NCBI RefSeq assembly: GCF_037974355.1 | Contig: NZ_CP150235.1 | Span: forward strand, 5,766,001 to 5,830,000 | Length of the DNA stretch: 64,000 nucleotides | Source: Paenibacillus sp. FSL R5-0517 | GTDB lineage: Bacteria > Bacillota > Bacilli > Paenibacillales > Paenibacillaceae | Direction: 5' to 3' | Shown here: in pieces, positions 45,781-53,380 of the stretch | How positions within the stretch are numbered: the first letter of the stretch is position 1 | Layout of the letters: each line of letters opens with the position of its first letter | Program-made: the position numbers and the translations under genes | Notes under the pieces: generated by a model | Databases searched by the model: none | What the model saw: only the letters and a program-made list of their open reading frames with translations | What the model was told of the DNA's origin: nothing

Positions 45781-47238
45781 CTACAGCTGCGGACGCTGCT
45801 TGTGGAATTCTGTATTTTGTTCAAACGCATGCGCTACACGCAATACGGTTGTTTCATCAAAGGCTTTACCGATAATCTGCAAACCGACAGGCAATCCATC
45901 CGAGAATCCACATGGAATGCTAACGGCAGGTACGCCAGCCAGGCTGACCGGAATCGTCAAAATATCGTTTAGATACATTGTAAGCGGATCATCCACCTGT
46001 GAACCGAGTTTGAACGCCGTAGTTGGCGCCGTAGGTCCAATAATCACATCATATTTGGCAAATACATTGTCGAAATCCTGTTTTATCAATGTACGTACTT
46101 TCTGTGCTTTCAGATAGTAGGCATCATAGTACCCCGAACTGAGTGCATACGTTCCGAGCATGATACGTCGTTTCACTTCGGGACCAAAGCCTTGGCTCCT
46201 AGACTGATGATACAGATCCAGCAGGTTATCCGGATTGTCTGCACGCACGCCATAACGCACGCCATCAAATCGAGCCAGGTTCGAAGAAGCCTCCGAAGAA
46301 GCTAGCAGGTAATACGTAGCCACAGCATATTCGGTATGCGGCAGGGATACTTCTTCCCATGTTGCCCCAAGTCCTTCGAGAACTTTCAATGCAGACAGAA
46401 CGGTCTCTTTTACTTGTGGATCGACGCCTTCACCGATGTATTCCTTCGGAACAGCAATACGAAGTCCTTTAACATCACCTGTCAGTCCGCTCAAATAATC
46501 CGGAATCTCCACTTTTGCAGATGTCGAATCTTTCGCGTCATAACCGGCAATGGCTTGCAATACATAAGCAGAATCTTCAACATTTTTCGTCAAAGGTCCA
46601 ATCTGATCCAAGGATGAGGCAAATGCAACCAAACCAAAGCGGGAAACAAGTCCGTATGTCGGCTTCAATCCAACAACACCACAATACGAAGCAGGTTGTC
46701 TGATGGAGCCGCCTGTGTCTGATCCGAGCGTGAAGTATGCTTCTCCCGCAGCCACAGCTGCTGCAGAACCACCGCTGGAGCCTCCTGGAACACGATCAAG
46801 TGCCCATGGATTACGTACAGGGGAGAAACTTGAGTTCTCATTGGAGCCACCCATGGCGAATTCGTCCATGTTGAGTTTACCAATAGTCACGGTGTCCGCA
46901 GCTTTCAATCTTTCGACAACTGTTGCATCATACACCGGGTCGAAATTACGTAGAAATTGGCTGCCGCACGTCGTACGCAGTCCGTTCGTCACGATGTTAT
47001 CCTTAATTCCTACAGGCAGGCCGAAAAGCAACCCCTTCTCCTCACCGCTAACCAGACGGTCATCCAGTTGACGTGCACGAGCGCGTGCTTGTTCTTCATC
47101 CAGTGCCAAATACGCCTTAACCTTATCGTCATGCGCACCAATATTCTGATATGCCTGATCCACCAGATCGCTGACCGACAGCTCTTTGGCATGCAGCTTG
47201 TTATGTAACTCAGGCAACGATTGTTCAAATAAACTCAC
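45781..47238 (-). CDS. gatA: Glutamyl-tRNA(Gln) amidotransferase subunit A
   Basis: The 485 residues carry the amidase signature GGSSGGSAAAVAAG, with the Ser-cisSer-Lys triad (Lys in LPVGIKDN and the two serines here). It contains SDTGGSIRQPASYCGVVGLKP and ends AHAFEQNTEFHKQRPQL. The subunit hydrolyses glutamine and delivers ammonia through a tunnel to GatB. It lies 26 bases before gatB and 27 after gatC, in one operon. Confidence 0.97.
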   Translation of the reverse strand: MSLFEQSLPELHNKLHAKELSVSDLVDQAYQNIGAHDDKVKAYLALDEEQARARARQLDDRLVSGEEKGLLFGLPVGIKDNIVTNGLRTTCGSQFLRNFDPVYDATVVERLKAADTVTIGKLNMDEFAMGGSNENSSFSPVRNPWALDRVPGGSSGGSAAAVAAGEAYFTLGSDTGGSIRQPASYCGVVGLKPTYGLVSRFGLVAFASSLDQIGPLTKNVEDSAYVLQAIAGYDAKDSTSAKVEIPDYLSGLTGDVKGLRIAVPKEYIGEGVDPQVKETVLSALKVLEGLGATWEEVSLPHTEYAVATYYLLASSEASSNLARFDGVRYGVRADNPDNLLDLYHQSRSQGFGPEVKRRIMLGTYALSSGYYDAYYLKAQKVRTLIKQDFDNVFAKYDVIIGPTAPTTAFKLGSQVDDPLTMYLNDILTIPVSLAGVPAVSIPCGFSDGLPVGLQIIGKAFDETTVLRVAHAFEQNTEFHKQRPQL

Positions 47239-47265
47239 AGTGTTTGTCCTCCTTCCGGTTGTCCG

Positions 47266-47553
47266 TTATTCCATTACAGCAGGCACTTTAAACTGCCCGT
47301 CTTCTTCTTCCGGTGCATTGCGCATCACCTGTTCAATCGACAGGCTTTCTTTGGTCTCATCTTCACGCATGACATTGCTTACGTGCAGAACGTGAGTGGT
47401 GGGTTCGATGTCTTCCGTATCCAGCTCATTCAGCTTTTCTGCATATTTTAAAATCGCGTTCAGCTGACCTGTCAGGGTCTGTTCTTCTTCAGCAGTCAAG
47501 TTGAGTCGGGCCAGCTTGGCCACATGCTGAACGTCATTATTCGAAATACTCAT
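47266..47553 (-). CDS. gatC: Aspartyl/glutamyl-tRNA amidotransferase subunit C
   Basis: The 95 residues start MSISNNDVQHVAKLARLNLTAEEE and end DGQFKVPAVME. This small subunit wraps around GatA and stabilises the complex. First gene of the gatCAB operon; the start has a well placed GGAGG-type site. Confidence 0.96.
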   Translation of the reverse strand: MSISNNDVQHVAKLARLNLTAEEEQTLTGQLNAILKYAEKLNELDTEDIEPTTHVLHVSNVMREDETKESLSIEQVMRNAPEEEDGQFKVPAVME

Positions 47554-47723
47554 TAGCGGATGCCTCCTTCATTCGTTCTGATTCCCGAAACGACCTGAAA
47601 CGAATCGCTCGTTTAACGGGCTAAAGTCTCAAGATAACTTTTTTCATTATAGGTGAGATAGTTCGACAATTCAATGCAAATGACCTGACAGTCTTCATGT
47701 AAGCTAAAAACGAACTTATAAAA

Positions 47724-47751
47724 TAAAAAAGAGCCGGCATCAGCCGACTCC
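47724..47751 (-). terminator. Intrinsic terminator, minus strand
   Basis: GAGTCGGC / GCCGGCTC stem (one G-T pair), four-base loop, followed by TTTTTT on the minus strand. Confidence 0.8.
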
Positions 47752-47759
47752 TCAAAATT

Positions 47760-48143
47760 CTAAATCCATGCACGCAGATTAACCTGCTTTATAAAATCCG
47801 CCTGAGACATAACATCGTTCGCGGTTTCCTCTTCCTCTTCCACAGCTTGAAAATCTCCGTTCATCAAATGATGAAACAGCTTCTCATTGTGTGTCGCAAG
47901 GGCGTAATCTATCAACGCTTCTCGCTCGACCCGCTCAGCTTCCTGCTTCAGCAGAACCTCTTCCAGATCGACGTCGCCGGATGGAACAAAAAAGTTCCGA
48001 TTCACCTGCGGCACTCGAAGCACGTAATCGAACGCATTGTCCGGATTCCGGTCATAAGCGATGATGAAACCATATTCCCCCACAGGAAGATTCTGCTCAA
48101 ACGCATCCGCGACGATGACAACCTTCTCTCCTAATCGCAGCAT
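47760..48143 (-). CDS. Small acidic protein with IDEAL-like C-terminal segment
   Basis: The 127 residues begin MLRLGEKVVIVADAFEQNLPVGEYGFIIAY, a beta-rich KOW/SH3-like N-terminal half. A helical second half follows with EREALIDYALATHNEKLFHHLMNGDF, which resembles the IDEAL motif (I-D-x-A-L-x-x-x-D-x-x-x-F) of YpiB/ComK-type small Firmicute proteins. The C-terminal tail is acidic (EEEEETANDVM). It has its own terminator and no obvious operon partner. The function is unknown; an adaptor or ribosome-associated role is possible. Confidence 0.65.
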   Translation of the reverse strand: MLRLGEKVVIVADAFEQNLPVGEYGFIIAYDRNPDNAFDYVLRVPQVNRNFFVPSGDVDLEEVLLKQEAERVEREALIDYALATHNEKLFHHLMNGDFQAVEEEEETANDVMSQADFIKQVNLRAWI

Positions 48144-48362
48144 CGTCTAACCTCCTGGTAGTCTATCTTAATATTTATTTGTATAGTCTACTAGAAAAGA
48201 ATAACGATGTCTAGGAATACTAGAATTAAACAACATATTTGTGCAAAATCTTTTTCCTCTCTATTTTATACGTGTTCAAAAAGAACAGTACACAGTACCG
48301 AGAAGATGGATAAAGCTAGAAATGGAGTAGCGATTTTTTCTAAATAACCTCTATTAAAACAA
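48144..48362. other. Intergenic, nothing recognised
   Basis: This AT-rich gap is upstream of the 127-residue gene and downstream of the sigY unit. No hairpin or reading frame of note. Confidence 0.5.
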
Positions 48363-48596
48363 TCATGTTTTCTTTGTGGATCCACCTGGCTTGCGTTGTG
48401 ATCGAATCACGACAAACCAATATATGATGAGCGGCGTGGGAAATCCGGTGATCCCCCATAATCCCCATAACCAAGGGAAACGTCCACGTCTACGTGCGTC
48501 CTGAAAGATCCAGGTGCCTTGAACCAAGAGAAAAATGCCAAGCAGTATAAGCCACAATGGAGAAATTTCATCCAATGAATAATGCATTTTATTCAT
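48363..48596 (-). CDS. Small membrane protein of the sigY operon (YxlD/YxlE-like)
   Basis: The 77 residues contain two TM segments (SPLWLILLGIFLLVQGTWIFQDARRRG and FPWLWGLWGITGFPTPLIIYWFVVIR). The FxDxRRRGR...LWGLWGxxGFPxPLIIY pattern is the small PLDc_N-like membrane protein found behind sigY in Bacillus (yxlD/yxlE), where these act as anti-sigma components. It overlaps the preceding gene by 8 bases, so it is co-translated with the sigma operon. Confidence 0.72.
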   Translation of the reverse strand: MNKMHYSLDEISPLWLILLGIFLLVQGTWIFQDARRRGRFPWLWGLWGITGFPTPLIIYWFVVIRSQRKPGGSTKKT

Positions 48597-48924
48597 GACG
48601 AACCTCCTTCCGGCGCCGTCCTGCCCAGATCACAACTAAAATCACGGCAACAACTGTACCAAAAGCCTGGATACCCAAATATAGAGCTGGAGCAGATACG
48701 AGGAATAATGCCCCGAACGTAATGGCTAGCAATCCCACCAACCAGAAACAGATCATCTCGATCCAATGGGCTCGTCGTCTGATCTGTCTTCGTTCTCTGA
48801 CTTGGGCTTCAAGTGAACCTAATGAAGGTATGTTTGCCGGCTCAAACGCATCATCAAGTACTCTCATGTGTTGCTGCAATCGCTCTACAACCTCTTGTTC
48901 CTGTTCATCATCTGATCTGCTCAT
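48589..48924 (-). CDS. yxlC: YxlC-like membrane anti-sigma component
   Basis: The 111 residues have an acidic cytoplasmic N-terminus (MSRSDDEQEQEVVERLQQHM...), a basic RERRQIRRRAHW stretch and two TM helices (about 58-76 and 80-100). This is the layout of the YxlC (DUF5345) subunit that restrains SigY. It starts 2 bases after the sigma factor stop. The family assignment is mostly from position and topology. Confidence 0.68.
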   Translation of the reverse strand: MSRSDDEQEQEVVERLQQHMRVLDDAFEPANIPSLGSLEAQVRERRQIRRRAHWIEMICFWLVGLLAITFGALFLVSAPALYLGIQAFGTVVAVILVVIWAGRRRKEVRHE

Positions 48925-48926
48925 CC

Positions 48927-49457
48927 TTATTCCAGCTCCTTTCTTAACTGACGGAGACCGTAGGCTGTTCGTGACTTCACCGTTCCGGAGGGAATACCCA
49001 ACATTTCGCCAATTTCGTCATATCCGTATCCATAATAATGCTTCAACAGTACTGCCACACGATGTTCAGGTGTCAGCCTTGTCATCGCATCCATGACATC
49101 TGTCCATTCTTCATTCCGACTCTCGAGCTGCCAGCGGAATCGACGTACAGCCTGATCACGGATAAGACTAAGCCAGCTCTGCTCTCTCTTCCTGCGTCTT
49201 GTCTTGTCAATATAGATTCGGGTCGCAATGGTAATCATCCATGATGAAAAGGCAGACGTGCCATCATATCGATGGATATTCTCCATACAACGAACCATCG
49301 TATCCTGCACGGTCTCTTCCGCAAGATTCGCGTCCATTGTAACTTTGACAAGATACTTATACACAAACGTGTAGTTACGTTGTAACAAAGCTGCGAGTGC
49401 ACTATCATCTCCCGATACCGCTCTGCGTACTTCTTCAAGTTCAGCTGCCTTGATCAT
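48927..49457 (-). CDS. sigY: ECF sigma factor, SigY-like
   Basis: The 176 residues start at ATG 49457, where AGGTGAT matches the 16S tail at the right spacing; ATG 49463 and GTG/ATG further up are less likely. Region 2 (about 20-85) has EETVQDTMVRCMENIHRYDGTSAFSSWMITIATRIY; region 4 (about 120-172) has LTPEHRVAVLLKHYYGYGYDEIGEMLGIPSGTVKSRTAYGLRQLR. The two small membrane proteins behind it match the sigY-yxlC-yxlD/E order. The promoter fits autoregulation (49493-49518). The SigY regulon in Bacillus is small and linked to toxin/bacteriocin response. Confidence 0.82.
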   Translation of the reverse strand: MIKAAELEEVRRAVSGDDSALAALLQRNYTFVYKYLVKVTMDANLAEETVQDTMVRCMENIHRYDGTSAFSSWMITIATRIYIDKTRRRKREQSWLSLIRDQAVRRFRWQLESRNEEWTDVMDAMTRLTPEHRVAVLLKHYYGYGYDEIGEMLGIPSGTVKSRTAYGLRQLRKELE

Positions 49458-49492
49458 GGTCATCACCTGCTTCCCGTTCAATCTGGAGTTAA

Positions 49493-49518
49493 TACGACAG
49501 GCTCTGCGGAAACGTTCA
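49493..49518 (-). promoter_or_regulatory. ECF-type autoregulatory promoter of the sigY operon
   Basis: On the minus strand TGAACG (49513-49518) is 16 bases from CGTA (49493-49496), the pattern of SigY/SigW-group promoters. It lies about 35 bases before the sigma start. Confidence 0.6.
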
Positions 49519-49561
49519 ATGAAATTTTAAAAAAATTCTAACCCGACAATTTCCCGGGCAA

Positions 49562-49822
49562 TCAGACTTGATTCCGGTAATCTTGCAGCTTGTCGAACCA
49601 CGGTTGCTTGTGGGCTCCATTTCTTAACACACGGCTTGTCCATATATTCTGCTCAGACTTCATCACTTCACCGGTCACGCTAGGGTTATGTATTAAAGTT
49701 CGCTTGGTACTAGTTTCTCTTTTCACACTTTCCAATATGCGACGGTTTTCATCCATAATCGAATGCTCGACACGCTGTCCCAACGGGATAACTCTTATTT
49801 TCTCCACTTTGATATTCCCCAC
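49562..49822 (-). CDS. Hypothetical small basic protein next to dispersed repeat
   Basis: An 86-residue frame starting at GTG 49822 (GNIKVEKIRVIPLGQRVEHSIMDENRRILESVKRE). It is hydrophilic, with no signal or TM, and I do not recognise it. It is supported by length, by even composition and by being the only frame between sigY and the repeat. The start has only a weak GAGAG site, and the dispersed repeat begins 16 bases upstream, so the true N-terminus or promoter may have been lost by insertion. It could be a truncated gene. Confidence 0.4.
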   Translation of the reverse strand: MGNIKVEKIRVIPLGQRVEHSIMDENRRILESVKRETSTKRTLIHNPSVTGEVMKSEQNIWTSRVLRNGAHKQPWFDKLQDYRNQV

Positions 49823-49837
49823 TCTCTCATGATCTAT

Positions 49838-50061
49838 ATAAGTTGAACTAAAGATTATTTACACTGACACTACGATGACAGAATAACCTTCCAATCGCTG
49901 TTATCCCCAGATTTTTTGATTCCCTTTTCTTAAAGGGAAAATCCGGGGATAGCGTATGCTTACGATGCAGCTTTCTTCCAGAAAGCTTTTAGGCGAACAC
50001 TTCGCTTTTTCAGGCTCTTTCTGTCCTCTCCGTTATCATGTAAATGAGTAGCTCAACTTAT
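49838..50061. repeat. Dispersed MITE-like structured repeat, copy 3
   Basis: Inverted ends TATAAGTTGA / TCAACTTATA (9-10 bp), continuing into the same inner blocks as copy 1. The first 50 bases are nearly identical to copy 1, as are the CCAATCGCTGTTATCCCCAG core and CTTCGCTTTTTCAGG. The first hairpin is fully paired here (TTCCCTTT / AAAGGGAA apex plus TATCCCC / GGGGATA). A small deletion follows GGGGATA and a short insertion (GGCGAACA) follows the AGAAAGCTTTT hairpin. Lies between the metallo-hydrolase gene and the 86-residue frame. Confidence 0.85.
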
Positions 50062-50201
50062 AAATTATTTTCATTAAAATTCATCAATCTGTGCTTTTGT
50101 TAAATTGCTATTGGTCTCAAACTAAATTGTGGTGAAGCTCATCATGCATCTCTATGTAGCGTAAAAAAGGCTAATTCTGTGATAAAAAAGGTCTGAAAAC
50201 A

Positions 50202-50240
50202 AAAAAAGAACGCAAACCGGGTATAGACCACAGTCTGCGT
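50202..50240 (-). terminator. Probable terminator downstream of the metallo-hydrolase gene
   Basis: ACGCA...TGCGT closing stem with inner GGT/ACC pairing, then TTCTTTTTTTG on the minus strand. It is 130 bases after the stop codon. Confidence 0.5.
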
Positions 50241-50368
50241 GCTTCGCAAGGTTGGGTGTTTCTTGGTAATGCTTCAGTTAGATGATGCCTTAACGCTTGT
50301 AACAACTAATTGCTATTCTAATGAAAAAGTTGTCACTTGTCCAGACTTTCTTCACATATCATGTCGGA

Positions 50369-51001
50369 TTATCTTGCGGACACGTAAGGATTGTTCTGTT
50401 TCTCATAACCAATGGTCGTTTTGGGGCCATGGCCTGGATACACTTTAACCTCATCAGCAAAGGTATACAGCTTGTTCTGAATCGAATCAATCAGATCCCG
50501 TTCACGTCCTCCTGTGAGGTCCGTTCTGCCCACACCCATGCGGAACAGTATATCACCGGCAAAGAGATCGTTATCACAAAGCAAACTTACACTGCCTGGT
50601 GAATGTCCAGGTGTGTGGAACACTTTAAACGTATGTCCAATCAGATTCAGCTTCTGCCCTTCATCCATGGCATATTCAGCAGGATCTGTCGAAAGTGGTG
50701 GTGTCGCCTGCGGCCAATTCAAAGATCCATTTAATTTTGGGGTCGTGAGCCAGTCACTCTCCAAGTCATGAAGATAAACGGGACAGCCCTTCAATTTACG
50801 GATCTCATCTACCCCGCCCATATGATCAAAGTGAGCATGTGTCAAGAGAATAGCTTCGATCTCCAAATCTTGAATCGCCTTAAGTAGCGGCCCTGGATTC
50901 ATGCCCGGATCGATAATGACGGCTTTGCCCGGATCATCTCCTTGTAAGAGATACGCATTGGTCTGAAGCGGGCCGAGTGTAAACGTGCGAATGTTAAGCA
51001 T
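50369..51001 (-). CDS. MBL-fold metallo-hydrolase (glyoxalase II-like)
   Basis: The 210-residue single-domain beta-lactamase-fold protein has the metal motif LTHAHFDHMGG (H55, H57, D59, H60), a second histidine in HTPGHSPGS, and the C-terminal VYPGHGPKTT histidine. Glyoxalase II and related hydrolases share this set; here the shorter length fits the YqgX/GloB-like subgroup without the C-terminal helical domain. It lies 7 bases after the thioredoxin-like gene, in the same transcript. Confidence 0.9.
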   Translation of the reverse strand: MLNIRTFTLGPLQTNAYLLQGDDPGKAVIIDPGMNPGPLLKAIQDLEIEAILLTHAHFDHMGGVDEIRKLKGCPVYLHDLESDWLTTPKLNGSLNWPQATPPLSTDPAEYAMDEGQKLNLIGHTFKVFHTPGHSPGSVSLLCDNDLFAGDILFRMGVGRTDLTGGRERDLIDSIQNKLYTFADEVKVYPGHGPKTTIGYEKQNNPYVSAR

Positions 51002-51007
51002 ATCGGC

Positions 51008-51577
51008 TTAGTAACCCGAAATCAGTTCACGCAGCTCACGGATAATGGCCGCATGTGACTCCGTTCCTTCCCCATAACGTTTACCAATCTCTTGACGCGC
51101 TACAGCCAAATTCTCTTGATAATCTGCTGCTTCACGATCCGGATTAAGGCGTTTGAATTCAACCATGACTTCCTGTACATGCTGCGGACGAGGTCCCCAC
51201 TGACCAAGCACATGACCACCTGTATCTGCAAAAATAACGACTGGCACGGAACGGCCACCCATCGTCAGGAACTCATCCATCACTTCAGGATGGTGCTCCA
51301 TAATCAGAACTTCAGTTGGGATTCCTGAGATTTCAAGCGCCTGGAATACAACCGGAATATTACGCACAACATCCCCGCACCAGTCAGCAGCCAGAATTAA
51401 CACACGCAGGTCGTCGCGATGGTTCAGGCTTTCAAAGAACTCACGATCCTCTTCGTTCGACCAAGTAAAGCTATCATAGTTGGCCTGGAATTCACTTTGG
51501 TTCTTGGTCATACTCTCGATAAATTCCTTCGGTGGCAGACCTTTACCGAATTTGTGAGACAAGTTGGGTTTACCCAT
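51008..51577 (-). CDS. Thioredoxin-fold protein with WCGD motif
   Basis: The 189 residues start at ATG 51577 (MGKPNLSHKFGKG), with AAGGAAG upstream. Residues 60-75 read LILAADWCGDVVRNIP, where a thioredoxin would have WCxxC; here the second cysteine is replaced (C67, no partner). The later SVPVVIFADTGG is the cis-proline region. A single-cysteine site suggests a monothiol oxidoreductase, a bacillithiol-linked or a non-redox binding role. It starts 2 bases after the DedA stop and precedes the MBL hydrolase. Confidence 0.8.
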   Translation of the reverse strand: MGKPNLSHKFGKGLPPKEFIESMTKNQSEFQANYDSFTWSNEEDREFFESLNHRDDLRVLILAADWCGDVVRNIPVVFQALEISGIPTEVLIMEHHPEVMDEFLTMGGRSVPVVIFADTGGHVLGQWGPRPQHVQEVMVEFKRLNPDREAADYQENLAVARQEIGKRYGEGTESHAAIIRELRELISGY

Positions 51578-51579
51578 GA

Positions 51580-52194
51580 CTAGACACTTCCTTTCTTTTT
51601 GCGAGCATTCATCCATTTAATAAGTACATAAACGATCATAAGGGCGAGAGCGACAAGCAAAATAGGCATAACATATGGCGCCGCTTTCTCATCAATATGC
51701 TTCCATTGATCTCCAAGGATCATCCCTAAATATATAAACAATGCAGTCCAAGGTATAACAGCGAGTGTAGTAAGCAAAATGAATTTACCTACGTGCATTT
51801 TTGTGATGCCAGCCGGGATGGAGATGGCATGCCTTACCACCGGAACAAAACGCGCCGTGAAAATGACACCTGCACCATACTTGCGAAACCACTCCTCGGA
51901 ATGGTCGATGTGTTTTTTCTGGATGAGTATGTATTTACCGAAGCGTTCCAGTACAGGTCTGCCGCCATAACGGCCAATCCAGTAAATAAATAACTGGGCA
52001 ACCACACCGCCCACCGTACCAAAAATCATAGCACCGAAGAAGTTGATATTACCTTGTGAAACGAGAAACCCTCCATACGCCAGCACAATTTCGCTCGGAA
52101 TAACTTCTAACATTAATCCAAGCATGATTCCAAAGTACCCGAGACTTTGAATCCAATCGAACAATTGGCCGACAAGGTTATGAATAAAGTCCAT
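51580..52194 (-). CDS. DedA-family membrane protein
   Basis: The 204 residues include LMLEVIPSEIVLAYGGFLVSQG (about 25-46), the DedA E-x-x-P... motif, and FTARFVPVVRHAISIPAGITKM with the conserved arginine of the second half. Four or five TM helices. Likely a lipid-carrier or membrane-homeostasis transporter. First gene of a DedA-thioredoxin-MBL operon. A second DedA is at 2573. Confidence 0.9.
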   Translation of the reverse strand: MDFIHNLVGQLFDWIQSLGYFGIMLGLMLEVIPSEIVLAYGGFLVSQGNINFFGAMIFGTVGGVVAQLFIYWIGRYGGRPVLERFGKYILIQKKHIDHSEEWFRKYGAGVIFTARFVPVVRHAISIPAGITKMHVGKFILLTTLAVIPWTALFIYLGMILGDQWKHIDEKAAPYVMPILLVALALMIVYVLIKWMNARKKKGSV

Positions 52195-52354
52195 CTCAAC
52201 CCTCTTTCTCCATCCTGATTGGCGGTGCCCCTCCGCACCATGGATGTTCGTCCCTATTTTATCACAGGCCTGTATACGTTGCTACTTCAAGAGGTTGGGA
52301 TAGTGTCCCGTTCGCAGCACTCCGCATATGGTATGGGGAGAGGAGCGTGAGAAG

Positions 52355-52702
52355 ATGTCACACAAGTCAATACCCGGTTCTCCGCCGGTCAAACATACGC
52401 AATCCGGTCAAAATCTTCCTTCCGCCAGGGGAATTCGCAGGGCATGCAGCAAGGAATTGTACCGGACAGCCAAAAGGCTAAAGGTATATGTCTCTCCCGA
52501 ACGGATGAAGCAGGCGGAAGAATATTATTACGGCAAGGTGATTGCGAATCTGATCTGGATTGGGGAAAATCGCGACAACCGCAAGAAATTATGTGAGTGG
52601 TGGAACACGGATGTCAGTGCAGAAATTGCCGCGCTGTGGGAAGTAGAGGTTGAACCATTAAAAGATGCGTTTCAGCATGCATTTGGCGGATATCGCCTGT
52701 AG
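52355..52702 (+). CDS. Conserved hypothetical protein, about 115 residues
   Basis: The start at ATG 52355 (MSHKSIPGSPPVKHT) has GGAG 9 bases upstream. A disordered N-terminus precedes a compact helical part: ELYRTAKRLKVYVSPERMKQAEEYYYGKVIANLIWIGENRDNRKKLCEWWNTDVSAEIAALWEVE. I do not recognise the family with certainty; the aromatic-rich WIGENRD...LCEWWNTDV block looks strongly conserved-type rather than random. No cysteine pair, no membrane segment. Confidence 0.62.
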   Translation: MSHKSIPGSPPVKHTQSGQNLPSARGIRRACSKELYRTAKRLKVYVSPERMKQAEEYYYGKVIANLIWIGENRDNRKKLCEWWNTDVSAEIAALWEVEVEPLKDAFQHAFGGYRL

Positions 52703-53380
52703 AGCCTGTAGAAATGCAGGAATAAAAAACTTCTCTTATAAGTGGAGTCAGGAGATGTCTACTGGTTTAGGGGTACGGTTACGGTTGGAACGGAGCATGG
52801 AGCCAATGAACAGCACAGGGAGTGTGAACAACGCTTGGAGTATGAGCCTTAACAGGGAGTGCAACAAAGCTGAAAATTATGAGCCTAATAGAGAGTGCGA
52901 ACATAAATAGTGGGTTTGAACAACGCTGGGAGTTTGAACAACGCTTAGTGCATGAACAGGAACAGCGAGTGTGAACATAAACGATGCTGTGAAAAAAGCT
53001 GGCAGTATCTTTACATGTTCATGCTCATGCTTATGCTCAAGCCCACGAGCGGTAACCAATCTGAGGCGCCTTATTCAAGGATTTGAAACACTCTCAGAAA
53101 TTTAAGGAATCTGAAACATGTTATATCGGAATTTTCGGCCTATTATAGGGTATCTGTCAGGGGAGTTGTGGAAATAACGTGTCTGAAGTTCTTTACAATT
53201 TAAAAGGAGCAGCTAAAGGCCAAATAAGACGTCCTGTGTTCCTTAGAGAAACGTATACCATCCCCGCGAGGCAGCCAGTTTAGATTTCAAAATTTACAGA
53301 TTTTAGAGACTTTAGAGACTTTAGAGACGCTGACATCCATTGTTATATCGCTCGGGTCAGCGTCACTATTCACCAGTGAG
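52703..53380. repeat. Low-complexity intergenic region with degenerate direct repeats
   Basis: Between about 52800 and 52995 the plus strand repeats variants of GTTTGAACAACGCTTGGAGT and GAGTGYGAACATAAA (for example 52828, 52916, 52933 and 52968), interspersed with ATGAGCC and TGAACAGG. At 53020-53045 there is a short ATGCTC/ATGTTC repeat. At 53302-53328 the 9-mer TTTAGAGAC occurs three times in tandem. A 9-bp perfect hairpin GACGCTGAC / GTCAGCGTC (53326-53364) follows the O-antigen-ligase gene's stop side. No credible gene is present. Confidence 0.5.
53326..53364 (-). terminator. Hairpin downstream of the O-antigen-ligase gene
   Basis: Perfect 9-bp stem GACGCTGAC / GTCAGCGTC with a 21-base loop. 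The trailing T-tract is poor, so termination is uncertain. Confidence 0.35.

Noticed and set aside
52665..52910. An 81-codon plus-strand frame overlapping the end of the 115-residue gene
   Set aside because: It is made of the degenerate direct repeats and lacks a ribosome binding site.
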